Assembly: GCF_001580615.1 (NCBI RefSeq) | Contig: NZ_LHZC01000051.1 | Location: 62,001-126,000, forward strand | Direction: 5' to 3' | Length of the DNA: 64,000 nt | Origin: Acetobacter malorum | GTDB taxonomy: Bacteria; Pseudomonadota; Alphaproteobacteria; Acetobacterales; Acetobacteraceae | Shown here: piece by piece, positions 16,831-26,357 of the stretch | Numbering within the stretch: position 1 is the stretch's first letter | Layout: every line of letters begins with the position of its first letter | Position numbers and translations under genes: made by a program | Notes under the pieces: model-generated | The model's input: the letters and a program-made list of their open reading frames with translations, nothing else | The model's database searches: none | What the model was told of the DNA's origin: nothing

Positions 16831-18324
16831 TTATCCATGTGTGGGCATCACGAATTCCGCACCAGACCGAATACCCGCGGGCCAACGTTGCGTTACAGCT
16901 TTCATGCGGGTAAAGAAGCGTACACCTTCCGGGCCGTGCATATGGTGATCCCCAAACAGAGAATCTTTCCAACCACCAAACGAATGGAACGCCATAGGCA
17001 CCGGGATAGGCACGTTCACACCAATCATTCCTGCTGTCACGTTATGGGCAAAGGTTCTCGCAGCATCACCGTCACGCGTGAAAATAGCTGTCCCATTCCC
17101 AAAGGGGCTGTCATTGATTAGTTTGAGCGCAGTATCAAAGTCTGGAGCACGCATGACGCACAAAACAGGACCAAAAATTTCCTCACGGTAAATGTCCATA
17201 TCTGCTGTCACATTATCAAACAGTGAACCGCCAATGAAAAATCCTTTTTCATGGTCCTTTACTGTGATGTCACGTCCATCCACCACCAGCTTTGCCCCCT
17301 GATTGACACCTGCATCAACAAGTCCCTTAACACGGGCCAAATGCTGCGCGGTCACCAGTGGCCCCATTTCGCTGGCGTCATGTGTGCCATTGCCAATGGT
17401 GATTGCTTTCACCTTTTTTTCCAGTTCTGCAACCAGTGTATCTGCAATTGGTCCTACCGCGACTGCCACGGAAATAGCCATACACCGCTCGCCTGCGGAG
17501 CCGTAAGCGGCTCCAATCAGGGCATCGACTGTTTTTTCCAGATCACAATCAGGCATGATGAGAGCGTGGTTTTTTGCACCACCCAGTGCCTGCACTCTTT
17601 TGCCGTACGCTGTACCCGTTGCATACACATGTTGAGCAATAGGAGTGGAGCCTACAAAGCTGACAGCCGCAATATCAGGGTGTTTCAGAATAGCATTCAC
17701 CATGTCCTTATCACCATGGACAACCTGAAACACTCCATCTGGCAGACCAGCCTCTTGCAAAATTTCAGCCAGTAGGACAGATGCGGACGGGTCACGCTCC
17801 GATGGTTTCAGGATGAAGCAGTTTCCGGTAGCCAGCGCCATAGGGGCCATCCATAAAGGCACCATAACCGGGAAATTGAAGGGAGTAATGCCGGCGGCAA
17901 TGCCAACAGGCTGACGCATGGTCCAGGCATCAATACCGCGGCCCACCTGCTCCGTATATTCCCCTTTCAACAGTTCTGGTACGCCAGTTGCAAACTCCAC
18001 AACCTCCAACCCTCGCGTGACCTCCCCTTTAGCATCAGAAAGGATTTTTCCGTGCTCTGATGTAATAAGAGCAGCCAGATCATCCATGCGTTTTTCTATC
18101 AGGTCACGCGCCCGGAACAGAACGCGCGCACGCGCCAGAGGCGGTGTTTCTGCCCATGCAGGGAAAGCTGCCTTGGCAGCAGAAACAGCTGCCTCCAGAT
18201 CATCCTCTGTGCCGAGCACAACTTGTTTGCTGACAGCCCCTGTAGCGGGGTTAAACACGTCTCCAAACCGCGTGCTGTTACCTTTGACGGATTTTCCGTT
18301 GATGATGTGATGAACTGTATTCAT
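16831..18324 (-). CDS. mmsA: CoA-acylating methylmalonate-semialdehyde dehydrogenase
   Basis: 497 residues, the full length of the MmsA/IolA branch of aldehyde dehydrogenases. Diagnostic stretches: [20 protein letters not shown] at the N-terminus, [13 protein letters not shown], the cofactor-binding [32 protein letters not shown] and the catalytic Cys in [11 protein letters not shown]; MmsA enzymes lack the Glu general base of hydrolytic ALDHs and transfer the acyl group to CoA. It converts methylmalonate semialdehyde to propionyl-CoA, or malonate semialdehyde to acetyl-CoA, with NAD. It is the last gene of the operon Fe-ADH, MHS transporter, mmsA, 24 bp after the transporter stop, with an AAGGACA ribosome site. 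The propionyl-CoA product can enter the methylcitrate operon 4 kb away. Confidence 0.93.
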   Translation of the reverse strand: MNTVHHIINGKSVKGNSTRFGDVFNPATGAVSKQVVLGTEDDLEAAVSAAKAAFPAWAETPPLARARVLFRARDLIEKRMDDLAALITSEHGKILSDAKGEVTRGLEVVEFATGVPELLKGEYTEQVGRGIDAWTMRQPVGIAAGITPFNFPVMVPLWMAPMALATGNCFILKPSERDPSASVLLAEILQEAGLPDGVFQVVHGDKDMVNAILKHPDIAAVSFVGSTPIAQHVYATGTAYGKRVQALGGAKNHALIMPDCDLEKTVDALIGAAYGSAGERCMAISVAVAVGPIADTLVAELEKKVKAITIGNGTHDASEMGPLVTAQHLARVKGLVDAGVNQGAKLVVDGRDITVKDHEKGFFIGGSLFDNVTADMDIYREEIFGPVLCVMRAPDFDTALKLINDSPFGNGTAIFTRDGDAARTFAHNVTAGMIGVNVPIPVPMAFHSFGGWKDSLFGDHHMHGPEGVRFFTRMKAVTQRWPAGIRSGAEFVMPTHG

Positions 18325-18348
18325 TTTTCTTGTCCTTTTTGCTGAAGA

Positions 18349-19710
18349 TCAGCCTTCGCTCATAACGTCGTGTGAAAGGGAGACAATCTGGGTGCGTTCG
18401 CCTTTGCGCACGCTCAATGTTTCAGGCACCCAGAACAGGGTGACAAAGAAACCGATCAGGCACAGACCCATAGGGTAGAGCAGGCCTGCATAGGGATTAC
18501 CTGTTTCTGTAACCAGCCAGAGGCTGACCAGAGGCAGAAAGCCACCAAAAATCCCGTTGCCAATATGGTAAGGAACGGAAATGGAAGTGTAACGCACATT
18601 GGCGGGGAAGCTTTCCACAATGAACGCACCGTAGGGGCCGTAAACTGCCGCGGCGATGACCACCAGAGCAAACACACAGGCGGAAATTGCCGCATAACTG
18701 GTGTTTTCTGGGGTGATAGCGTGCCGGATAATGGAAAAAATGGGAATGTAGAACAGCACTGCGGCGGCCATACCTGCCAGAGACAGACGTTTACGTCCGA
18801 TGCGGTCAGACAGTGCACCAAACAGAACAAAAAACGGCACCCCTAGAAATGCCCCGACCGCAACAGATAATGTTGCTGGCAGGAACGGCATTTTCATGAA
18901 TGTCTGGATATAATACAGCGCATAAAACTGAGCCGTGTAGAACGTCACGGCCTGTGCGCAAGCGACCCCAAACAGAAACAGGATAATACGCCGTGCATTT
19001 CCGGGGATACGAAAAGCATCCCGCACTGGTGATTTGGACAATTTGCCCTGCTTGTGCATTTCCACAAACACTGGAGATTCAGAAAGCCGAAGGCGAATAC
19101 GTAGAGAGACTGCAACCAGAACAAAAGAGACCAGAAACGGTGCCCGCCAGCCCCATGTCCCAAAAGCCTCTTCGCCCAGCCAAAGCCGTAGGATAAGCAC
19201 CATCCCCAAAGATAGCACAAACCCGCCAGAAGCCATGGCCTGAATATAACTGGCCCACTTTCCGCGTTCCCCGGGTGGGGAATGCTCGGCCACATAGGTT
19301 GCCGCGCCGCCATATTCACCACCCAGAGCAAGTCCCTGCACAATGCGCAGCAGAATAAGCAGAACAGGAGCCGCATAACCGGCTGTTGCAAATGTGGGCA
19401 GAAGCCCAATGGCCGCAGTGGAACAGCCCATGATCAGCAACGTGATCAGAAAGGTCGTTTTCCGCCCGACACTGTCACCCATATACCCAAATATCAGGCT
19501 GCCGAGAGGACGTACAGCAAATCCGGTAGCAAAGGTGGCAACACTGATGAGGGTCGCCGCGACATCATCACCCGGCGGGTAAAACAGACGGGCAAAGAAA
19601 ATGGCCAGACTGCCGTAGAGAAAGAAATCATACCATTCAATAACAGTGCCAACACTGGAAGCCAGCACCAGAGAGCGCATGGAACGCTCTTCTTTTGCGG
19701 GGGATGTCAT
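18349..19710 (-). CDS. MFS transporter, metabolite:H+ symporter (MHS) family
   Basis: 453 residues, 12 predicted membrane segments. MHS-family signatures: ASSVGTVIEWYDFFLYGSLA at the N-terminus, GSLIFGYMGDSVGRKTTF in loop 2-3, GGEYGGAATYVAEHSPPGER after TM4, and RLRLSESPVFVEMHKQGKL in the central loop. Family members import organic acids such as shikimate, alpha-ketoglutarate, citrate or dicarboxylates with protons. A strong ribosome site (AGGAGG) precedes ATG 19710. Between the Fe-alcohol dehydrogenase and mmsA genes it probably imports the C3 or branched C4 hydroxy acid they degrade. Substrate is inferred. Confidence 0.9.
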   Translation of the reverse strand: MTSPAKEERSMRSLVLASSVGTVIEWYDFFLYGSLAIFFARLFYPPGDDVAATLISVATFATGFAVRPLGSLIFGYMGDSVGRKTTFLITLLIMGCSTAAIGLLPTFATAGYAAPVLLILLRIVQGLALGGEYGGAATYVAEHSPPGERGKWASYIQAMASGGFVLSLGMVLILRLWLGEEAFGTWGWRAPFLVSFVLVAVSLRIRLRLSESPVFVEMHKQGKLSKSPVRDAFRIPGNARRIILFLFGVACAQAVTFYTAQFYALYYIQTFMKMPFLPATLSVAVGAFLGVPFFVLFGALSDRIGRKRLSLAGMAAAVLFYIPIFSIIRHAITPENTSYAAISACVFALVVIAAAVYGPYGAFIVESFPANVRYTSISVPYHIGNGIFGGFLPLVSLWLVTETGNPYAGLLYPMGLCLIGFFVTLFWVPETLSVRKGERTQIVSLSHDVMSEG

Positions 19711-19763
19711 GATTTTAGCCTCCTGAAAGGAGTTTTATTGTTTTTATATCCATCCGCCTGTGT

Positions 19764-20921
19764 TCAGGCCCAGACTTTTCGATACAGATCAACAATCTCC
19801 GTATGACTTGGCACACGGGGGTTATTAGCGGGTGAACCGGAAGCCAGAGCCTGCTCCGCCATCAGAGTCAGAAGGTCATTCCAGCGGCTTTCCTGAAGCC
19901 CATAGGAACTTGGAGAAGGGACATCAAGTTCCCTGTTACGTTCACGGAGTGCTGCAACGAGAGCTGTACAGGCAGCACCGTCTTCTGCGTCAGGAGGCAC
20001 AATGCCCATCACACGAGCGCAGGTTGCATAACGTGACTGCGCACCCGTAACAGACCATGCTGTAATTTCCGGCAGCAGCATCGCATTTGAAAGCCCATGA
20101 GCCACATGGAAATGTGCGCCGATGGGGCGGCTCATACCATGCACAAGCGCTACAGATGCATTGGAAAATGCCATTCCGGCTTCAAACGCACCCTGCATCA
20201 CCTGTTCACGCGCTTCACGACTGGAAGGGTCTTTGCAAGCGATGGGGAGTGCGTGCCAGATACGCTTCATGGCAGCCAGTGCCAGAGCATCCGTAAAGGG
20301 AGATGCTCGTTTGGACACATACGCTTCCATTGCGTGGGTCAGCGCATCAATACCCGTATCAGCCGTCAGACGACGCGGCATGGTCAGAGTAAGTTCGTAA
20401 TCGACAATGGCAATGTGTGGCAGATAAGCATAGCCAGCACACAGCATTTTCTCGTCGGTCTTTTCATCCGTGATGACCGTCACGCGCGTGGCTTCAGACC
20501 CTGTGCCTGCCGTAGTGGGAATGGCGATAATGGGAAGGCCTGCCTCATCCTGCACGTGAGGCACCTTCAGGTGTGAAGGCGTGCCTCCATGTTTGGCCAG
20601 AACCGCTACCATCTTGGCAGTGTCAATCGGGCTGCCCCCACCAAGGCCGATCACACAGTCATAAACACCGCGTTTCAACGCGGCCAATGCGGCTTCAACC
20701 GATGTAACTGTAGGGTCCGGCACTGCATCCGGGAATGCGCCGGACTGAATATCGGCTTCAGCCAGCAGAGTTTGCACTCTATCCAGAAGGCCGGATTTAG
20801 CCATAAACCCATCGGTAATGATGAAAGGGGCTGAAAGCCCAGCCTGCTTTAATGCTGCGGGAAGCTCATTGAGAGCGCCACCCCCGATACGTACCAGAGA
20901 GGGCAGATAAAGTGCTGTCAT
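19764..20921 (-). CDS. Iron-containing alcohol dehydrogenase
   Basis: 385 residues of the Fe-ADH family (PF00465). NAD-binding glycine motif GGGSPIDTAK; second signature IPTTAGTGSEATRVTVITD; metal ligands from GIDALTHAMEAY and the His-rich HGMSRPIGAHFHVAHGLSNA. The sequence is of the type that includes 4-hydroxybutyrate and 1,3-propanediol dehydrogenases and related hydroxy-acid oxidisers. It is the first gene of a three-gene operon ending in CoA-acylating semialdehyde dehydrogenase, so it plausibly oxidises a 3-hydroxy acid (3-hydroxypropionate or 3-hydroxyisobutyrate) to the semialdehyde. AGGAGATA precedes ATG 20921. Family certain, substrate inferred. Confidence 0.88.
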   Translation of the reverse strand: MTALYLPSLVRIGGGALNELPAALKQAGLSAPFIITDGFMAKSGLLDRVQTLLAEADIQSGAFPDAVPDPTVTSVEAALAALKRGVYDCVIGLGGGSPIDTAKMVAVLAKHGGTPSHLKVPHVQDEAGLPIIAIPTTAGTGSEATRVTVITDEKTDEKMLCAGYAYLPHIAIVDYELTLTMPRRLTADTGIDALTHAMEAYVSKRASPFTDALALAAMKRIWHALPIACKDPSSREAREQVMQGAFEAGMAFSNASVALVHGMSRPIGAHFHVAHGLSNAMLLPEITAWSVTGAQSRYATCARVMGIVPPDAEDGAACTALVAALRERNRELDVPSPSSYGLQESRWNDLLTLMAEQALASGSPANNPRVPSHTEIVDLYRKVWA

Positions 20922-21039
20922 AGCCTTATCTCCTGGGAAAGGTTACGGCGTGGACCGCTCCTTTCCGGCTGTTGTTCTTGTCCTGGTAGTGAACGCGCAA
21001 AAGGCATCACAAGAAAATCAGGAGATTTCGCCCACTTGG

Positions 21040-21055
21040 TGTGCAAATCTGCACA
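21040..21055. promoter_or_regulatory. Dyad in the Fe-ADH/LysR divergent promoter
   Basis: TGTGCA AATC TGCACA, a perfect 6-bp dyad 29 bp upstream of the LysR start and 118 bp from the Fe-ADH start. It is a likely LysR autoregulatory or activation site. Confidence 0.5.
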
Positions 21056-21084
21056 TAGCCATAAAAACAGGGAATTTTTACTCC

Positions 21085-21984
21085 ATGAAACGCAGCCTGG
21101 ACTGGAGAAATCTGCAGTTTTTTCTGGCTGTCGCGCGAGCAGGCTCCCTCTCAGAGGCTGGCCGTCTTTTAGGGGTTGATCACGCAACTGTGGGCCGACA
21201 CATTGTTGCGTTGGAAGCGTCAGTCGGCAAAACGCTATTTGAGCGACACCTGCGCGGTTATGCATTGACCCGCTATGGACAAGACCTGTTAACCACGGCT
21301 GAAGCCATGGACCGTGAAGCAACAAGCGTGGCGCAGGCTTCCAGCCCCGCTCATGGATTAACGGGAACGGTGCGGATCAACGCGCTTGAAGGATTTGCCA
21401 GCTTCTTTCTGGCGTCCCGCATTGGCTCACTGTTGGTGGATAACCCTGCCCTGACAATTGAAATCCTGACGATCCAGCAGATTGTGGCCCTCTCACGCAG
21501 GCAGGCCGATATAGCTATTACCGTAACACCGTCAGAGGATGATCGGTTTGTATGTGAGAAGCTGACACCATATTATCTGTGCGTTTACGCCACCCGTTCA
21601 TATCTTGATCGGGAAAAACCAATCAAGAAACCGGAGGATTTTTCATCACACCTGTTTTCTGGGTATGTGGATGAAATGATTTTCATGCGGGAGCTGGATT
21701 ATCTTGGGCATCTTGGCGTTTCACGCAAAATGGTGCGGATTCAGAATTCAAGCGTGCAGGCACAAATGGAAGCCGCGTGCTCCGGCTTGTGTATGGCAGT
21801 CCTGCCGACTTTTGTTGCTGCTACCCGCCCTGAACTAATTCCCGTCTTGCCCCAGCAGGTCAGGCTGGAACGCCATTACTGGCTGATTACCCGTGCTGAA
21901 GAGCAGACAAGTGTTCGCATCAGTCAGCTATGTCATTTTATACGGGACGAGGTACAGAAAGGCGAAAAGCTGTTTAGGGTGTAA
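21085..21984 (+). CDS. LysR-family regulator of the Fe-ADH operon
   Basis: 299 residues from ATG 21085. The frame is open upstream to 20950, but those residues lie in the promoter region and lack helix-turn-helix character. The N-terminus LDWRNLQFFLAVARAGSLSE then LLGVDHATVGRHIVALEAS is the LysR winged helix. The GVDHATVGRHI variant places it in the branch with divergent DNA reading helices (VDHSTVSRRI type). The effector domain follows. It is transcribed divergently from the Fe-ADH, MHS, mmsA operon, its probable target, with a TGTGCA dyad between them. Confidence 0.85.
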   Translation: MKRSLDWRNLQFFLAVARAGSLSEAGRLLGVDHATVGRHIVALEASVGKTLFERHLRGYALTRYGQDLLTTAEAMDREATSVAQASSPAHGLTGTVRINALEGFASFFLASRIGSLLVDNPALTIEILTIQQIVALSRRQADIAITVTPSEDDRFVCEKLTPYYLCVYATRSYLDREKPIKKPEDFSSHLFSGYVDEMIFMRELDYLGHLGVSRKMVRIQNSSVQAQMEAACSGLCMAVLPTFVAATRPELIPVLPQQVRLERHYWLITRAEEQTSVRISQLCHFIRDEVQKGEKLFRV

Positions 21985-22095
21985 AAAAAAGAAGAGTGAT
22001 CATTTCACAGAGTGATCTCCTCATTTATCTCAACGATACTCCCTAGCTTTTCCCAATTCGGGCGGACTCAAAACGCAATACCTGCTCAGTTCAAC

Positions 22096-22142
22096 GGAAC
22101 GATTTATGCTGGCATGATGGATCATCCTGCATAAACCGTTCC
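22096..22142 (-). terminator. Large hairpin after the prp-acs operon
   Basis: GGAACGATTTATGC (22096-22109) pairs with GCATAAACCGTTCC (22129-22142), 13 of 14. It starts 10 bp past the acs stop codon. No T-run follows, so it may act with Rho or protect the 3' end. Confidence 0.55.
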
Positions 22143-22152
22143 AGGTATGGCT

Positions 22153-24174
22153 TTAGGATACGATCCTGACCTCTTTAAAAATTTCGTTCTTCTCAGGGTT
22201 TTTGCACACACCACTCTGATCTTCTAAAGAAATCTGGCTCCTTACCCGCTCACATAAAGTCGAGATGATTGAAGGATCACTCAAAGCAGAAAGATCGCCC
22301 AGTGTATCGGTTTCACCACTGGCAATTTTGCGCAGCAAGCGCCGGACGATTTTTCCGGAACGGGTCCGCGGCAAGTCTGGCACCAGATACACCGCCTCAG
22401 GTGCTGCGTAGCGGCCAATCAGGTTGACAATAAGACGACTAATGTCTTTTTCATCCACGCCCGTTACAGCCGTCCTGTTCGGAATAGCAAACACAACCAA
22501 TGCCTGCCCCTTGACAGAATGCGGCACGCCAACAGCCGCACATTCCACAATACGATGATCTTCGCCTAAAGCATCCTCAACTTCAGCCGTCCCCAAACGA
22601 TGCCCGGCAATGTTAATGACATCGTCCATGCGTCCCGTAATCCAGTAATACCCATCCTCATCACGCCTTGCCCCATCGCCTGTAAAATACAGACCCGGCG
22701 CCATAGAGAAATAAGCCTGACGGAAGCGTTCATGGTCTTTCCAGATTGTCCGGCACTGACCCGGCCACGAGCGCGCAATACATAATGCGCCCGCGGTCGC
22801 ACCCGCCTCTGCCTTACCATCTGAATTAAGAATAACCATTTCCAGCCCCGGCAAAGGCATGGTGGCCGATCCGGGTTTGAGCGACTGCACACCGGGCACG
22901 GGTCCAAGCACCACGCCTGCTGTTTCAGTCTGCCACCACGTATCTGCTACCGGGCAACGCTTTTTGCCCACAACATCATGGTACCATAACCATGCATCCG
23001 GGCTTATTGGTTCTCCGGCAATACCGAGCAACCGCAAGGAGCTCAGGTCACGCTTCTGCACCACAGCCTCCCCTTGCGCCATCATCGCCCGAACAGCGGT
23101 AGGAGCTGTAAACAGCATGGTCACCTTATACGCATCAATCAGGTCGAACCAACGGCCCGGATAAGGAGATGTCGGCAGGCTGTCTGAAATCATGGTTGTG
23201 CCACCATTAGCCAGCGGCCCGTACACAACTGATGTATGCCCCGTAATCCATGCCACATCTGCGGTGCACCACAGTACATCGTTTGCTCGGGGGGTATAAA
23301 CCATACCCATAGTATACGCGGCCCAGACCATGTAACCGCCAGTCGCATGGACAATAGCCTTGGGCTTGCCTGTACTACCGGACGTATAGAGCATGAACAT
23401 GGGATCTTCCGCATGCATCGCAACAGGCACGAAATCCGCTTCGAAATGATCCACAAAATCATGATAGTCATAGTCACGGCCGGGCAGCATGGGGACGGCT
23501 TCATCAGATGTGCGCACAACCAGCATGAACTGCACGCTGCTCTTCTCACCTGCTTTCCTCAAGGCTTCATCCAGAGTATCTTTGTAAGGGACTGCCTTGT
23601 TCCCGCGCCATGCCATGCTGCCGGTAATAACGACGACCGCGCCGCTATCCACCAGCCGCTCGGCCAGCCCTTCAGCAGAGAAGCCGCCAAATAACACAAC
23701 ATGAACCGCACCAATCCGTGTGCAGGCCAGCATGGACACAATCGCTTCTGACACCATGGGAAGACAGATAGCGACGCGGCATCCTTTCTTCACGCCCAGG
23801 TAAGTCAAGGCGTTCGCAAGCCGACAAACGCGCTCATGAAGATCATGATACGTCAGGCTTTCAGAACGGCCTTCGGCCTCCCGCTGGCTAATCAGTGCCA
23901 CCTGATCCCGTTTTTCGGTCAGATGCCGATCTATGCAGCAAACGGAGGCATTCAGCTCTCCATCGGCAAACCAGCTGATGGAAACATTTTTTTCAAAACT
24001 TCCAGAAAACCCTTGCGTCGGTTTTTTGAACCAATGAACACGTTGGGCCTGTTCCAGCCAGAACGCATCCGGGTCAGATCGCGCTTTTTCACGCATAACC
24101 TGCAACTGCTCCGGCGTCATGATCGCCGGGTAATCTGGATAAGCGCGTGCGGGAATGACTGTCTGGTCGGTCAT
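22153..24174 (-). CDS. acs: Acetyl-CoA synthetase-type acyl-CoA ligase of the methylcitrate operon
   Basis: 673 residues from ATG 24174; the longer open frame reaching 24423 overlaps prpB and is not used. AMP-forming ligase motifs: YTSGSTGKPKAIVHATGGY (P-loop), WCTADVAWITGHTSVVYGPL, DTWWQTETAGVVLGPVPG, YFTGDGARRDEDGYYWITGR, and the acylatable Lys in RTRSGKIVRR. The Trp in WWQTETAG marks the acetate pocket of AcsA rather than the PrpE pattern, yet the gene is the distal member of the prpD-prpC-prpB operon, 52 bp after prpB. It may activate propionate as well as acetate. The C-terminal 40 residues after the ligase domain are divergent. Confidence 0.88.
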   Translation of the reverse strand: MTDQTVIPARAYPDYPAIMTPEQLQVMREKARSDPDAFWLEQAQRVHWFKKPTQGFSGSFEKNVSISWFADGELNASVCCIDRHLTEKRDQVALISQREAEGRSESLTYHDLHERVCRLANALTYLGVKKGCRVAICLPMVSEAIVSMLACTRIGAVHVVLFGGFSAEGLAERLVDSGAVVVITGSMAWRGNKAVPYKDTLDEALRKAGEKSSVQFMLVVRTSDEAVPMLPGRDYDYHDFVDHFEADFVPVAMHAEDPMFMLYTSGSTGKPKAIVHATGGYMVWAAYTMGMVYTPRANDVLWCTADVAWITGHTSVVYGPLANGGTTMISDSLPTSPYPGRWFDLIDAYKVTMLFTAPTAVRAMMAQGEAVVQKRDLSSLRLLGIAGEPISPDAWLWYHDVVGKKRCPVADTWWQTETAGVVLGPVPGVQSLKPGSATMPLPGLEMVILNSDGKAEAGATAGALCIARSWPGQCRTIWKDHERFRQAYFSMAPGLYFTGDGARRDEDGYYWITGRMDDVINIAGHRLGTAEVEDALGEDHRIVECAAVGVPHSVKGQALVVFAIPNRTAVTGVDEKDISRLIVNLIGRYAAPEAVYLVPDLPRTRSGKIVRRLLRKIASGETDTLGDLSALSDPSIISTLCERVRSQISLEDQSGVCKNPEKNEIFKEVRIVS

Positions 24175-24226
24175 GTTGGCGTATCCCTTATTTTTTATGG
24201 TTTCTGTGGGATAAAGTTCTACGGTT

Positions 24227-25159
24227 TCAGGCCGCAGAACGGTCGCTCTGCCCGACATGCGGGAGAACCGTGGCCACAATGCCTGCATCGAGCGTTTCAT
24301 ACTCATAATACCGAAGTGTTTTGTACAGCTCTTCTCGTGTCTGCATGCGTGGCAGCATTTCTTCGGTGCTGCCGTTACGTGCAAGAGTGTCATACAGATC
24401 CGCCTGCGCCTTGTTGGCAGCACGAAGAGAACTCACCGGCCATATGACCATGCTATAGCCCATCTGCTCAAACTGTGAGGCCGTGAAGTATGGTGAGCGT
24501 CCAAACTCTGTCATGTTGGCAAGAAGGGGCACATCAGGAAGCTGCCTTGAAAACTCTCTGAACATGTCTTCAGAAATAAGGGCTTCTGGGAAAATAGCAT
24601 CAGCACCAGCTTCATGATACAGGCGGGCACGCGCAACAGCGCCATCCAGTCCCTCAGAACCCGCGGCATCTGTCCGGGCGATAATCACCATATCCCGTCG
24701 GGCACGGGCAGCGGCTGCAACTTTCTGAGCCATCTCGTAAGGAGATACGAGCTTCTTGTCATTCAAATGGCCGCATTTCTTGGGAAGGACTTGATCTTCA
24801 ATGTGTACGGCCGCCGCACCTGCGTCCTCAAACGCGCGCACCATATTCATTACATTCAGGGTTTCCCCGTACCCAGTGTCCCCATCCACAAGAACAGGCA
24901 ACCCGGATGCTCTGACAACCTGACGAATAAAGAAGCAAACTTCATCTATCGTAATAATGCCCAGATCAGGCAGACCCATGCTGGCTGTCATGGCGGCACC
25001 AGATAGATAAAGCGCGTCAAACCCACGATCTTTTGCCTGCAGTGCAGCCTGTCCGTTATGCGCACCGGGGATCTGCATGATTCCTTTTGCACTCATCATG
25101 CCTTTAAACCGTTGTCCCGCTGGCGTTGCGGAAGAATTGGCGCCTATCAGGTAGGTCAT
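24227..25159 (-). CDS. prpB: 2-methylisocitrate lyase
   Basis: 310 residues. Family hallmarks are the catalytic KKCGH loop with Cys129, the Mg-binding [18 protein letters not shown] and IIARTDA. PrpB splits 2-methylisocitrate to pyruvate and succinate in the cytoplasm. PrpB is told from isocitrate lyase by its 290-310 aa length and from phosphonomutase-type relatives by KKCGH. Its ATG overlaps the prpC stop by 4 bp (25156-25159), a sign of translational coupling. The operon order is prpD, prpC, prpB, acs. Confidence 0.94.
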   Translation of the reverse strand: MTYLIGANSSATPAGQRFKGMMSAKGIMQIPGAHNGQAALQAKDRGFDALYLSGAAMTASMGLPDLGIITIDEVCFFIRQVVRASGLPVLVDGDTGYGETLNVMNMVRAFEDAGAAAVHIEDQVLPKKCGHLNDKKLVSPYEMAQKVAAAARARRDMVIIARTDAAGSEGLDGAVARARLYHEAGADAIFPEALISEDMFREFSRQLPDVPLLANMTEFGRSPYFTASQFEQMGYSMVIWPVSSLRAANKAQADLYDTLARNGSTEEMLPRMQTREELYKTLRYYEYETLDAGIVATVLPHVGQSDRSAA

Positions 25160-26325
25160 GCTGCATACTCCAGTCCGTCACGTTCACGCAGGGGAATCAG
25201 GGGGCGTGCATCCGGCCCTGTGTAATTTGCAGACGGACGAATGATTTTCCCATCCTGCCTCTGTTCCATGATATGCGCGCACCAGCCGGTCACACGGGCA
25301 ATCACAAAAATCGGCGTAAACATGCTCGTGGGAATGCCCATGGCGTTATAAGAAACCGCACTGAACCAATCGAGGTTGGGAAACATCTTCTTCTGTTCCG
25401 CCATCACACGTTCAATTCTTTCGGCAACATCATAGAGCCGCATGGTTCCATTACGCCGCGAGAGGTTTCTTGCTATTTCCTTAATAATCTCGTTGCGTGG
25501 ATCAGCCAGTGTGTAAACCGGATGACCAAAGCCGATCACCACCTCTTTGGCGTCCAGCCTGCGCCGAATATCGGCTTCTGCTTCATTCGCTGTCAGGTAT
25601 CGCTTCTGGATATCCAGCGCGACCTCATTCGCTCCGCCATGTTTGGGTCCACGCAACGCCCCTATGGCTGCCGTCACCGCAGAATACATGTCTGACCCTG
25701 TGCCAGCCACCACGCGAGACGTGAACGTAGACGCGTTAAACTCATGCTCTGCATATAAAATAAGGGATGTATGCATGGCCTGAACCCAGTCATGGGGTGG
25801 CGTATGCCCGTGCAGGAGTGTCAGGAAATGCGCGCCAATGCTCTCATCATCTGTCATGGTTTCGATACGCCGGCCATGATTGGAGTAATGATACCAATAA
25901 AGCAGCATGGATCCCATTGAGGCGACGAGCCTGTCGGCAATCTCCCGCGCGCCTGCTATCGGGCAGTCACTGCGTTCTGGCAGGGCACAGCCCATAACAG
26001 AAACCGCCGTACGGAGCACATCCATAGGATGCGTGGATGCCGGGAGACGTTCCAGAGTGGCTCGTACAATATCAGGAATATCGCGCATACTTGCGAGATG
26101 CCGCTTATAACTCTCCAGTTCTGGCGTGTTGGGCAGATAGCCATGGATGAGAAGATAGGCAACTTCTTCAAACAAGCAGGCTCGTGAAAGATCTTTGATA
26201 TCATACCCACGGTAATGCAGATCATTACCACTATGGCCGACAGTGCTGAGCGCTGTGTTTCCTGCCACAGTGCCAGACAGAGCAACTGACTTTTTGGGTT
26301 TTGTGCTGTGGAGTTCGGTATGCAT
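25156..26325 (-). CDS. prpC: 2-methylcitrate synthase
   Basis: 389 residues, citrate-synthase fold. Conserved blocks are [18 protein letters not shown] near the N-terminus, the active-site His in [14 protein letters not shown] and Asp in [18 protein letters not shown], and the C-terminal [20 protein letters not shown]. PrpC is separated from housekeeping citrate synthase by its shorter length (about 385 aa) and by [10 protein letters not shown]. It condenses propionyl-CoA with oxaloacetate. It is 32 bp downstream of prpD and overlaps prpB. Confidence 0.94.
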   Translation of the reverse strand: MHTELHSTKPKKSVALSGTVAGNTALSTVGHSGNDLHYRGYDIKDLSRACLFEEVAYLLIHGYLPNTPELESYKRHLASMRDIPDIVRATLERLPASTHPMDVLRTAVSVMGCALPERSDCPIAGAREIADRLVASMGSMLLYWYHYSNHGRRIETMTDDESIGAHFLTLLHGHTPPHDWVQAMHTSLILYAEHEFNASTFTSRVVAGTGSDMYSAVTAAIGALRGPKHGGANEVALDIQKRYLTANEAEADIRRRLDAKEVVIGFGHPVYTLADPRNEIIKEIARNLSRRNGTMRLYDVAERIERVMAEQKKMFPNLDWFSAVSYNAMGIPTSMFTPIFVIARVTGWCAHIMEQRQDGKIIRPSANYTGPDARPLIPLRERDGLEYAA

Positions 26326-26357
26326 GAGTCTCGCTCCCTCACCTTGCGGGTACAGAG

